Source: Azophilus sp965221465 (GTDB lineage: Bacteria; Pseudomonadota; Gammaproteobacteria; Pseudomonadales; Azotimanducaceae). Taken from it: 64,000 bases of DNA. The notes beneath the pieces were generated by a model, which had not been told where the DNA came from, ran no database searches, and saw only the letters and a list, made by a program, of their open reading frames with translations. The position numbers were made by a program, and so were the translations under genes. Shown piece after piece: positions 18,424 to 26,390 of this stretch (positions are counted from its first letter, which is position 1; each line of letters begins with the position of its first letter). The stretch covers positions 186,001 to 250,000 of the forward strand of contig OZ244892.1 of assembly GCA_965221465.1 (NCBI GenBank). Reading direction: 5' to 3'.

Positions 18424-18951
18424 GAAGAATAACCGCCGGAATGGTGTGGTCTGCGGAGTGCGGCCGATAGGGATGGCTTTAGGAGGTGGGTGGAGATGGC
18501 TCGATAGACCACGCCCAGGATCGTGCCCAGTACCTGCGACTGGACGCCGGAAGGCGAGGTTCCGAATCCCGACACCTGTTGGCTGAGGGCGCAACGTCAA
18601 GTGCTCAAGAAGCTCGGCCGCAACCCGCAATCCCGAAATAGGGAGGAACGAGAGTCGATGCGGCCACGGTTCGTGTCGATCGAGACCGCATGATTCTTCG
18701 CCACGTCGATCTGCAATGCTGGCAAGTCAATCCATTGCTGTTTAGCCATCTGGGGTACCTCGGGAGTTCGTGAATGGAGGTGTTGTTTCCCGCATTGTTC
18801 GCCCATTGACGTGGGTCGAGGCGGGAGTGTAGCGACGGGGTGGCCGATCGGTCAGAACGGTGGTTCGTCGTCTTCGAGAGGTTCGGTATAGAGTTCGTCT
18901 GCTCGCGCATCGGCGATGGCGTCGTGTTCGTAATTGCCGCTGATATTCAAA
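18424..18951. other. Gene-free debris with an IS91-like relic
   Basis: There is no intact gene in this stretch. On the minus strand around 18470-18545 the frame SQVLGTILGVVYRAISTHLL resembles the middle of IS91-type (Y2/HUH) transposases. Around 18690-18740 the minus strand reads PALQIDVAKNHAVSIDTN, vaguely like the start of an IS110-type DEDD transposase. Both readings are short and frameshifted, so they are tentative. Confidence 0.4.
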
Positions 18952-19515
18952 ATGGAGCCGCCGATCGACCATGAATCCAGATTGGAGAGCTCGATTGCCG
19001 CGCTGGCGGAAAAGGACGGAATGGACCCCCTCGAATACCTCTATGACTACCTGCTGGAGGAAGACGGCAACTTGGATGTCTGCCGCGAAATGCTGATGGA
19101 CGGGAATACGGTGATGGGTTTGTCGGATGCTGGCGCCCATGTGAACCTCGTCTCCGACATGTCGTTCCCGACCTTCAACCTGGTTCACTGGGTACGGGAC
19201 CGCTTGCGTGGCGAACGCCTCCCGATTGAGCTGGTCGTGGAAAAAGCCAACTCGCGCCCGGCGGAGGTCTTCGGCCTGACCGGCCGTGGCCGCTTGGAGC
19301 TCGGCAAACGGGCCGACATAAACGTCGTCGATCTGGATGCGCTCGACATCGAGGTTCCCGAGTATCGGCGCGATCTGCCGGCGGGCGGTTCGCGCTTCGT
19401 GCAACCTGCGACCGGTTATGTCCTGACGACGAACAATGGGGTGGTCACTCGTGAGCACGACCAGGACACAGGTGCCCGCCCGGACCGGGTTGCTAGACCC
19501 CAGAGCCGCAGCTAA
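18952..19515 (+). pseudogene. N-acyl-D-amino-acid deacylase (amidohydrolase-3) C-terminal relic
   Basis: This is the last third of a D-aminoacylase-like amidohydrolase. It shows EKDGMDPLEYLYDYLLEEDG, then NLDVCREMLMDGNTVMGLSD with GAHVNLVSDMSFPTF, RGERLPIELVV and GKRADINVVDLDALDI. Intact proteins are about 550 residues, so the N-terminal metal-binding half is absent. Between LLEEDG and NLDV about a dozen residues usual in the family are also missing, an in-frame deletion. It is not expected to be functional. Confidence 0.8.
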
Positions 19516-20025
19516 AGTGGATTAGGCGTCAGGCCTGTCTGCTGGCTGAGTTCCGGAGCGGAACTGTAGCTGAAGTCAGCCGAGCCGGGATGCTCGACCT
19601 GCCACCAGCCGTTGATGCCGGCGTCTTCCGCGGCCTTTGCCTGCTCGACGGCTTCGCGCAATAGCTGGCCGTAACCGCCGTGCTGGCCACAGTCTTTCTT
19701 TCTGAACTTTGGCGAATACGTCAAACAGCATTTCTTCGCTCTCGAGCAGGCGGTTTACGTCAACGAGCGGACACAGGCTGAATCGGTTCGGATGCTGCCG
19801 CGAAAACTCGAGAATGCGGGATGGCGGCTTTTCCGGGTCTATGGTCAGGACGCAATGCTCGACGCCGATGTCGTCCATCTCAGCGAGCAATCCGTCGATG
19901 GTGCAATCCTGAAAAAAGTCGTCCCCGCGCTTGAAGTAAAACTCGTTGACGTCCTGCGTAAGCTGATTTTCCAGATTCTCGGTGGCAAAGTTGGGATTGA
20001 CGAACAGGTCGATTGCTTTTCTCAC
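19512..20025 (-). pseudogene. Chimeric relic: amidohydrolase-2 N-terminus joined to LLM fragment
   Basis: From a GTG at 20025 with AAGGA seven bases upstream, the frame encodes about 105 residues closely matching the amidohydrolase at 9111-9959 (AIDLFVNPNF, VNEFYFKRGDDFFQDCTIDG, RFSLCPLVDV). Near 19705 it breaks, and in another frame the DNA continues as EAVEQAKAAEDAGINGWWQ and FSYSSAPELSQQ, the N-terminal part of an LLM flavin monooxygenase. The two dead pieces are fused head to tail, probably by deletion of what lay between two catabolic genes. Confidence 0.8.
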
Positions 20026-20061
20026 GGCGTGTTCCTTGTGGTGCTCGAGTAGCCCCGTCGG

Positions 20062-21288
20062 TTATTGGTTGCCGCGCCGGTCCCGCGGCAGCCCCAGCAA
20101 CTGTTCGCCGATGGCGTTTCTTTGCATGTTCGAGGTGCCCCCGCCGAGGGTGTTGGCAAGGCTCGCGAAGTACGCATTCAGCCAACGTCCGTTGCTCACC
20201 GCCTTCGGCAGATACTGCATGGTGGTCAGATCCTGCTGCCCGGGCGTGAGCAAGGCATCGCTGCCGATCAGGTCGAGCGCGAGTTCCGCGATGGACTCTT
20301 GGATTTTCGAGGAAAGCAGCTTGCCGGTCTGCATCTCTCCGGCCATCTTTTCGCCGAGCCCTCGCGACTCGGCCGCCATCAACCGGTCAACCAGCGTTTC
20401 CTGGCAGGCCACCCAAGCTTCGACTTGGCCAAGGCGCTGACGAATGTCGGCATCGAGAATCGCTGGACTTCCGTTTATCTGTGCTCGCCTGGCCAGATCT
20501 ACCAGGTGAGCGAACTGGCCGCTGACCACCGAGGTGTCGGCCAGCCACAGCCGCTCGTACTTCAGAACGCTCTTGGTAACGCTCCACCCGCCGCCGCGGG
20601 AGCCAATGATGTTGTCGGCAGCGATCCTGACGTCGTCGAAAAACACCTCGCAAATGTCGTCGCGCACGCCGTGCATGGTCTTGATGACGCGGACCTCGAT
20701 GCCGGGTGTGTCCATGGGTACGATCAGGAAGGAGACACCACGGTGCCTCGGTTCCCGGGGTTCCGTTCGAAACACGCCGAACATCATGTTCGTGCAGTGC
20801 GCGTTGCTGGTCCAGATTTTCTGACCGTTGATCAGCCAGCCATCCGGCGTCAACTCGGCGCGGCTGGTCAGCGAAGCCAGGTCGCTGCCCGCGTTCGGCT
20901 CGCTGTATCCCTGGCACCAGTCCATTTCTCCGCTGAGGGTCGGTGCGATGTATTCGGCTTTTTGCTCATCCGTGCCGCATTCCAGCAGCGCCGGCACCAA
21001 AAACATGGGCCCGTTGGGGGTGCTTTCCAGGTAGGGCACATCGCTATGCGCGAATTCGCGCTTGATCACCATATCCGCCCTGAGGTCCTGCGGCAGGCCA
21101 CCGCCGCCGTATTCACGCGGGAAGGAGCGATGCAGCAGGCCGGCTTCTATGGCGCGCTTCTGCCAGAGAATGACCTGCTGGCGATGCGGGAGTTCGGCTT
21201 CTTCCCCAGCCAGCGGCCAGCTCGACCGGCAAAACGCCCTGGCGCGTTGCCGAAGGTCGTCGTATTCGGGTCCGTAAGGACTGCTCAT
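20062..21288 (-). CDS. Acyl-CoA dehydrogenase (subunit A of a pair)
   Basis: A 408-residue acyl-CoA dehydrogenase-family flavoprotein. It carries the FAD/substrate motif CQGYSEPNAGSDLASL, the beta-domain WTSNAHCTNMMFGVFRTEP, and a C-terminal FASLANTLGGGTSNMQRNAI with the arginine typical of the family end. The start ATG overlaps the stop of the preceding acyl-CoA dehydrogenase by four bases (ATGA), so the two are co-translated. Adjacent unequal pairs of this kind form alpha2-beta2 heterotetramers that oxidise steroid side-chain or other bulky acyl-CoAs. An upstream GTG extends the frame but is less likely. Confidence 0.9.
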   Translation of the reverse strand: MSSPYGPEYDDLRQRARAFCRSSWPLAGEEAELPHRQQVILWQKRAIEAGLLHRSFPREYGGGGLPQDLRADMVIKREFAHSDVPYLESTPNGPMFLVPALLECGTDEQKAEYIAPTLSGEMDWCQGYSEPNAGSDLASLTSRAELTPDGWLINGQKIWTSNAHCTNMMFGVFRTEPREPRHRGVSFLIVPMDTPGIEVRVIKTMHGVRDDICEVFFDDVRIAADNIIGSRGGGWSVTKSVLKYERLWLADTSVVSGQFAHLVDLARRAQINGSPAILDADIRQRLGQVEAWVACQETLVDRLMAAESRGLGEKMAGEMQTGKLLSSKIQESIAELALDLIGSDALLTPGQQDLTTMQYLPKAVSNGRWLNAYFASLANTLGGGTSNMQRNAIGEQLLGLPRDRRGNQ

Positions 21289-22361
21289 CGGGTCCACCCG
21301 GACAGTTGTGCGCACCGCTCGCGGAGGACCTGCGGCGTGCCCAGATAAGTGCGGTCGAACAGCGCGCGCTTGAAATAGATCTGCACGTCGCTCTCCCAGG
21401 TGAATCCGATGCCGCCGTGCAATTCCACCGCGCCCCGGGCAATCCGCATGGCCTGGTCGGCAATGTGTGCTTTCGCCATGGCAGCACTCTTTGCTGCCGA
21501 CAGAGGTTCTTCGTCGAACTCCCCGGCCGCCTTCCAGAACAGGCCGCGTGCGGTCACCGCAGCCAGGGCGTGCTCGGCGAGCTGGTGCTTGACCGCCTGG
21601 AATCCGCCGATCGGCTGGCCGAACTGTTCGCGGGTTTTCGCGTACTCGACGGTCAACTCCAGCAGCCTGTTCGCGGCGCCGAAGGCGTCCGCCGCCAGCA
21701 GGATGAGCAGCGCATTGCCGAGCGCCTGACCCGGAAGGTCGGGAAGGATTTCCACGGCGGCCTCGTCGAAGGAAATCTCGAAAATGCTGCGGCTTCGATC
21801 GATGCCATTGGAGTTGGTGCCAGTGACGTTTGTACGCTGCGTTTCCAGCACGCCGAGCTGCCCGTTCGCGCAGCCGATGACGAGCACGTCCGCCAGGTCT
21901 CCCAAGGGAACGGCTTCGACGGTTGCAGCACTGCTGCCGCCCGGTTCAATCTGCCAGTCGCACCATGCCGAACCCTTTCCGTTGCTCGACAGAGCCACGG
22001 TGCCGATGCGCTTGCCTGCTGCCAGCGCGGGGAGCAAGCGTTTCTTCTGGGCCTGCGTGCCGCCGAGTGCGATGGCAAGCCCGGCCAGGGTGTGACCTTC
22101 CAGGAACAGCGGCGCGGCGTGTCGCCCAAGCTCTTCGGAGACCAGGGCGGCTTCCATCAGGCCAAGGCCCGAACCGCCCTGGTCGGGCGGGATGCAGATG
22201 CCGGTGAAGCCGAGTTGACCGATGCCGTGCCACAAGCCTTCGTCAAAGGTCCGGTCGGTATCGTAGGCCGTGCGCACTCGTGCGGAAGTACACTCGCTGG
22301 CCAGAAAGTCGTGAAAGCTCGACTGAACGAGTTGCTGTTGCTCGGTAAGCCAATAATCCAT
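21285..22361 (-). CDS. Acyl-CoA dehydrogenase (subunit B of a pair)
   Basis: A 358-residue acyl-CoA dehydrogenase, short for the family. It starts MDYWLTEQQQLVQSSFHDFL, has GGSGLGLMEAALVSEELGRH, the C-domain REQFGQPIGGFQAVKHQLA and the hallmark ARGAVELHGGIGFTWESD, then YFKRALFDRTYLG. The catalytic-base position usually found near WESD/WE is compatible with activity. It is translated first, with ATGA overlap into the partner gene. Together they probably form one heteromeric dehydrogenase introducing a 2,3-double bond into a bulky acyl-CoA; the substrate is not known. Confidence 0.9.
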   Translation of the reverse strand: MDYWLTEQQQLVQSSFHDFLASECTSARVRTAYDTDRTFDEGLWHGIGQLGFTGICIPPDQGGSGLGLMEAALVSEELGRHAAPLFLEGHTLAGLAIALGGTQAQKKRLLPALAAGKRIGTVALSSNGKGSAWCDWQIEPGGSSAATVEAVPLGDLADVLVIGCANGQLGVLETQRTNVTGTNSNGIDRSRSIFEISFDEAAVEILPDLPGQALGNALLILLAADAFGAANRLLELTVEYAKTREQFGQPIGGFQAVKHQLAEHALAAVTARGLFWKAAGEFDEEPLSAAKSAAMAKAHIADQAMRIARGAVELHGGIGFTWESDVQIYFKRALFDRTYLGTPQVLRERCAQLSGWTR

Positions 22362-22516
22362 GGGATCCTTAGACTTTTTTCTATTAGCGTTAAATTATCG
22401 CAGGTATCGAACAATAGCTATTGAATATTGCAGTTTCGAGGCTGGTCGGTGATATCCTGATGTACGTTCATGTGCCCGATACAGAGAAATCGACGGACGG
22501 TCTGGGAGGTGTGTTC

Positions 22517-23359
22517 GTGAAATCACGCAAGGCTTCGGTATGGAAGAGCGGCTTCACCTTCGCAGAAAGCCCGCGCTGGCACGATGGGGCATTCTGGTTT
22601 TCCGACTTTCACGACTATCGGGTCTATCGGGTTGCCGGTGACGGCTCGCTGGAGACGGTGGTCGAGGTTCCCGGGGAACCCTCCGGCCTCGGCTGGCTCC
22701 CGGACGGACGACTGCTGGTGGTGTCGATGACCGATCGCAAACTCATGCGGCTGGACGCCGATGGGCTCGAGGTGCATGCCGACCTCGGTGACATTGCCAC
22801 CTACCATTGCAACGACATGGTGGTCGACGGCGAGGGGAGGGCCTATGTGGGCAACTTCGGCGCGGCCTGGGGCGATGCGCCAAAACCGGCAAAACTCGCA
22901 AGGGTCGACGCGAACGGCTCGGTCAGCGTCGCTGCAGAGGATCTCGAGTTCCCGAACGGTTGCGCCATTACGGCCGACGGTCGCACGCTCGTTGTGGCCG
23001 AAACCGTTGGCGGACGATTGACGGCATTCGACCGCGATGCCTCGGGAGAACTGCACAATCGACGCGTCTGGGCCGAGATTGACGGTACGCCGGACGGTAT
23101 CTGCATGGATGCGGAAGGGGCTGTCTGGGTTGCGGCCGGGGCCGGCGGCGTGCTCCGCGTCGCGGAGGGAGGCCAGGTTCTGGATCGGGTCGAGGTGACG
23201 GAGAATCTTCCAGTGGCGTGCATGCTCGGCGGGGCGGACCGGAAGACGCTCTACATTGCGACGACGATCAATGCAGGCCCGGAGCAGCTCGCCCGGGAAC
23301 GCAAATCGAAGATTGAAACCGTCGCGGTCGATGTTGCGGGGAGCGGTTGGCCAGCCTGA
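22517..23359 (+). CDS. SMP-30/gluconolactonase-family lactonase
   Basis: A 280-residue six-bladed propeller hydrolase of the regucalcin/gluconolactonase family. It has GFTFAESPRWHDGAFWFSDF (metal-ligand Glu), TYHCNDMVVDGEGRAYVGNF (Asn ligand region), EFPNGCAITADGRTLVVAET and IDGTPDGICMDAEGAVWVA (Asp ligand). These enzymes hydrolyse lactones using a divalent metal. The frame is open from 22421, but GGGAGG lies eight bases before the GTG at 22517 and the family N-terminus begins there. Its 3' end runs straight into the old-yellow-enzyme relic. It is divergent from the acyl-CoA dehydrogenase pair. Confidence 0.88.
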   Translation: MKSRKASVWKSGFTFAESPRWHDGAFWFSDFHDYRVYRVAGDGSLETVVEVPGEPSGLGWLPDGRLLVVSMTDRKLMRLDADGLEVHADLGDIATYHCNDMVVDGEGRAYVGNFGAAWGDAPKPAKLARVDANGSVSVAAEDLEFPNGCAITADGRTLVVAETVGGRLTAFDRDASGELHNRRVWAEIDGTPDGICMDAEGAVWVAAGAGGVLRVAEGGQVLDRVEVTENLPVACMLGGADRKTLYIATTINAGPEQLARERKSKIETVAVDVAGSGWPA

Positions 23360-23625
23360 CAGTTACCTGGTCCAGCAGTTCCTGTCCCCCATCACGAACC
23401 GGCGCACCGACGCCTATGGCGGTCCCCTGAAAAACCGATTGCGGAATCCGTAAGCGCCGGCACCACGGTTCTGGTGACGCACGAGGCGCCGAACTACGAT
23501 CTCTTCGAGCGAGTCGAGGAGAAGGGATTCGAATGCCGGATTGTCGGCGATGCGCGCAGCCCGCGTTTTCTCGAGGCGGCGATGCGGGACGGGCGTATCG
23601 CCGGGATGCGCGTTTGGCCTGCATC
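23345..23625 (+). pseudogene. Old yellow enzyme/2,4-dienoyl-CoA reductase-like relic
   Basis: Two remnants of one FMN oxidoreductase lie back to back. The first (23358-23450) reads DSYLVQQFLSPITNRRTD then AYGGPLKNRLR, the conserved TIM-barrel segment. The second, in another frame (23433-23615), reads HEAPNYDLFERVEEKGFECR and VGDARSPRFLEAAMRDGRIA, the C-terminal nucleotide-binding end of the long, dienoyl-reductase-type members. The middle of the protein is deleted. A group II intron relic begins just after. Confidence 0.85.
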
Positions 23626-23630
23626 AGTCA

Positions 23631-24527
23631 GTGTGCCGTGCAAAGGTGCACAACCTTAGTGGGTGCGAATCCCACCCGGCAAGAGTCGTTCCAGCCGGTA
23701 GCAATCGGAACGGTCGTGGAGGTAACGAAGCGGTCGAAGCTTCTGAAGAAAAGGGTCCGTAAGGGACTCAGCGAGCGCATAGGCCGTAACGAGCAGTGAA
23801 CGCTGAGCAGGCCTCGAAAAGGGCAATGCGGAAGCCGACCCGCCTGAGGTTCGGGGAAGGCCGCCGCCGTTGGGGAAGCGAACGACGCGAGCACCCGACG
23901 GGGGTTTCGGTACTCGAACCGATAGTCGAGGCGGACCTTCAGCCGGAGCAGTATGCGTACCGCGCGAACCGACGGGCGCAGGATGCGGTTCGGCACGTTC
24001 ACAAGCTGGTCACGCACGGTCACAATGAGGTGGTCGATGCGGACTTGTCCGGATATTTCGACAGCATCCCGCACGCGGAACTGATGACCTCGGTGGCGCG
24101 GCGGGTGAGCGACCGGCACATGCTGGCCCTGATCAAACAGTGGTTGGTGACGCCGGTTGAGGAAGACGACGGGCGAGGCGGCTGGCGACGGACGACCCGA
24201 GCGAAGGACGAGAAGCGAGGCGTCCCGCAAGGAGCGCCGATCTCGCCGTTGCTGTCGAGCCTGTACATGCGACGATTTTTGCTTGGCTGGAAACAGTTGG
24301 GCTACGCACGGCGCCTGAATGCCCACATTGTGAATTACGCCGACGACTTTGTGATCTGCTGCCGGGGAACGGCGGCGGAGTCGATGGTGGTGATGTACAG
24401 GATGATGGGCCAGCTGAATCTGACGGTCAATGAAGACAAGACGCGGATGTGTCGGCTGCCTGACGCCACATGTCAAACAATGTGGCAGCAGATGACAAGC
24501 GGTTGGACAACCATCGAATTACAGTAA
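23631..24527 (+). mobile_element. Group II intron relic with partial reverse transcriptase
   Basis: The sequence starts GTGTGCCGTGCAAAGGTGCA, a group II intron 5' end (GUGYG), and runs through domain-I-like RNA (GGGTGCGAATCCCACCCGG). In frame from about 23910 to 24468 is a reverse-transcriptase core: VVDADLSGYFDSIPHAEL, RGVPQGAPISPLLSSLYMRR and the catalytic NYADDFVICCRG. The N-terminal RT0-1 region is missing upstream, and the maturase (X) and 3' RNA domains are replaced by unrelated sequence after LTVNEDKTRMC. It is therefore immobile. It lies immediately behind the old-yellow-enzyme fragment, which may have been its host gene. Confidence 0.85.
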
Positions 24528-24558
24528 AGCCTCGGAACTCCGGCAATTGGAGATACGT

Positions 24559-25986
24559 GTGGCTGAAAAATCATACAAGCGATTAAATCGACGGCAATTC
24601 GTTTGCAGTGCTGCTGCATTTTCAGCCGGAGTCCCCGCATTTGCTGTCAGTGGATCGACATCTTCAATGCAGTCGAAATGCAAAAGCACAGGCTGCGATT
24701 TCGATGTTGTTGTCATCGGTGGTGGATTTGCGGGCGTAACCGCGGCGCGTGATTCGTCGAAGAACAATCATAAAACCCTCCTGCTCGAAGCACGAAACCG
24801 TCTCGGGGGGCGAACCTTCGGCGCCGATTTTGAAGGTACATCGATCGAGATGGGTGGCACCTGGATTCATAACACGCAACCATTTGTGTGGGCCGAAGCT
24901 GAACGTTACGCAATGGCGGTCAAGGAAACACCCGGTGCGGTTGCTGAACTGATGCAGATGGTGATGCCTGACGGTGAACGGTTCTACCTGACACTGGAGC
25001 AATTCGATGAAGTGATCGCAGGATGGGAACACTATTGCGCCGCGGGCCGCGAGATTGTGCCACGGCCATATGACCTGATGTACAACCGAGAAGCGGTTCT
25101 ACAGGCCGACGCGAAAAACTCTGTCCAGCATCTCGACGAACTTGAATTGACGCCCTTGCAGTACCAATTCAACAAGGCGTACATCTCGGTAATGGCCAGT
25201 AACGCTGCGGAGGAAATGTCCTACCTCGAAGTTCTGCGCTTCTATCTCTTGGGAGGTGGTGACTTTCTGACCTTTATGGATTCGTTGGCGCGGTTCCAAC
25301 TCGTCGATGGTACCGACTCGTTGATTGCACATATCGTTGAAGACGGTGAATTTGAAACCCGGATGTCCACGCCAGTGAAAGCCGTTTCTGATTCAGGAAA
25401 AAACGTAACGATCACGACCAGTCACGGTGAAAAAATTACCTGCTCCGCACTTATCTGCACGGTGCCGATGAATGCGCTGGCCAACGTTGAATTCAGACCG
25501 CCCTTGCCTGCGGGAATGATGAGTGCGGTGCAAGAGCGACATCCCGGGCAGGGGTTGAAGATATACATCAAAGTGGCTGGTGATGTTGGCAACATTTCGA
25601 GTCTCTCACCTCATCTGCCACTGACATACGTCATGACCTACAAGCAGGCTGGCGAATTTACGTTGCTCGTCGGATTCGCATCCGGTTCCGAACAGGTTGA
25701 TGCGTATGACGAGGAGTCTGTTCAGACGGCGCTGCGTCAGCACTTGCCTGAGGCTAGTGTGATTAGTGCAATGCACTACGACTGGAACAATGACCCTTAC
25801 TCTCTGGGCACGTGGGCGCACTATCGGTCGGGATGGGCAAAAAAGTATTACGAGGCGTTCCAGGAGGATACCGGCCGCGTTCTGATAGCCTCAGGCGACC
25901 TTGGCGAAGGTTGGCGCGGAACAATTGATGGTGCGATCGGTGCCGGTGTCAGGGCTGCGAGAAAAGCTGATGTGCTGATCGGTTGA
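24559..25986 (+). CDS. Exported flavin amine oxidase/dehydrogenase (NicA2-like arrangement)
   Basis: A 475-residue FAD-dependent amine oxidoreductase. The GTG start at 24559 has GGAG six bases upstream. The N-terminus LNRRQFVCSAAAFSAG resembles a twin-arginine signal. It then has the dinucleotide fold VVVIGGGFAGVTAARDS, LLLEARNRLGGRTFG, MGGTWIHNTQPFVWAEA and the C-terminal FAD motif GDLGEGWRGTIDGAIGAGVR. It oxidises an amine to an imine, likely in the periplasm. The next gene, 11 bases on, encodes a class I cytochrome c, as in the nicotine oxidoreductase NicA2/CycN pair, where the cytochrome rather than oxygen is the electron acceptor. Substrate identity is not known. Confidence 0.88.
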   Translation: MAEKSYKRLNRRQFVCSAAAFSAGVPAFAVSGSTSSMQSKCKSTGCDFDVVVIGGGFAGVTAARDSSKNNHKTLLLEARNRLGGRTFGADFEGTSIEMGGTWIHNTQPFVWAEAERYAMAVKETPGAVAELMQMVMPDGERFYLTLEQFDEVIAGWEHYCAAGREIVPRPYDLMYNREAVLQADAKNSVQHLDELELTPLQYQFNKAYISVMASNAAEEMSYLEVLRFYLLGGGDFLTFMDSLARFQLVDGTDSLIAHIVEDGEFETRMSTPVKAVSDSGKNVTITTSHGEKITCSALICTVPMNALANVEFRPPLPAGMMSAVQERHPGQGLKIYIKVAGDVGNISSLSPHLPLTYVMTYKQAGEFTLLVGFASGSEQVDAYDEESVQTALRQHLPEASVISAMHYDWNNDPYSLGTWAHYRSGWAKKYYEAFQEDTGRVLIASGDLGEGWRGTIDGAIGAGVRAARKADVLIG

Positions 25987-25997
25987 GGGGTAAGCCA

Positions 25998-26390
25998 ATG
26001 AAGTGTTTTAGCTTCTGTCTTTGTCTTGCGCTATATCTTCTCCCATATGACTCGAAAGCCGAATGTGACGGGGAAGCAGGGCGAAAGCAATTCAACAAGT
26101 GCGTGGCCTGTCACTCGATTGAAGCCGGAGTACAGATGGCGGGGCCAAGTCTCTTTGGTTTGTATGGTCGTAAAGCAGGGAAGCTCGAGGGCTTCATGTT
26201 TTCCTTAGCCATGGAAGAGGCCGGTGTTGTCTGGACCGAACAGACCCTGTCTGAATTTCTGGAACATCCAATGATTTATATCCAGAGATCGGTCATGCCC
26301 TTTGCCGGCGTGAGAAAACCTGAACAACGAGCAGCATTGGCCTGCTATTTGAAACAATTCAGTGATGAAAGACCACTGGGAGAATTCTGA
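25998..26390 (+). CDS. Periplasmic class I cytochrome c
   Basis: A 130-residue cytochrome c with a cleavable signal peptide (MKCFSFCLCLALYLLPYDSKA). It has one heme-attachment site CVACH in the QFNKCVACHSIEAG context, and an axial Met in SVMPFAGVRKPEQRAALACY near the C-terminus. The AGPSLFGLYGRKAG loop is typical of cytochrome c-550/c2 types. The ATG at 25998 follows GAGGGG. It is sandwiched between the amine oxidase gene and the TonB receptor gene (stop and start share one base), so it is very probably the electron acceptor of the amine oxidase. Confidence 0.92.
   Translation: MKCFSFCLCLALYLLPYDSKAECDGEAGRKQFNKCVACHSIEAGVQMAGPSLFGLYGRKAGKLEGFMFSLAMEEAGVVWTEQTLSEFLEHPMIYIQRSVMPFAGVRKPEQRAALACYLKQFSDERPLGEF

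Noticed and set aside
17833..18630. 265-codon minus-strand frame
   Set aside because: It runs antisense to the nitronate monooxygenase relic and contains no coherent family signature; only a small IS91-like patch in another frame was retained.
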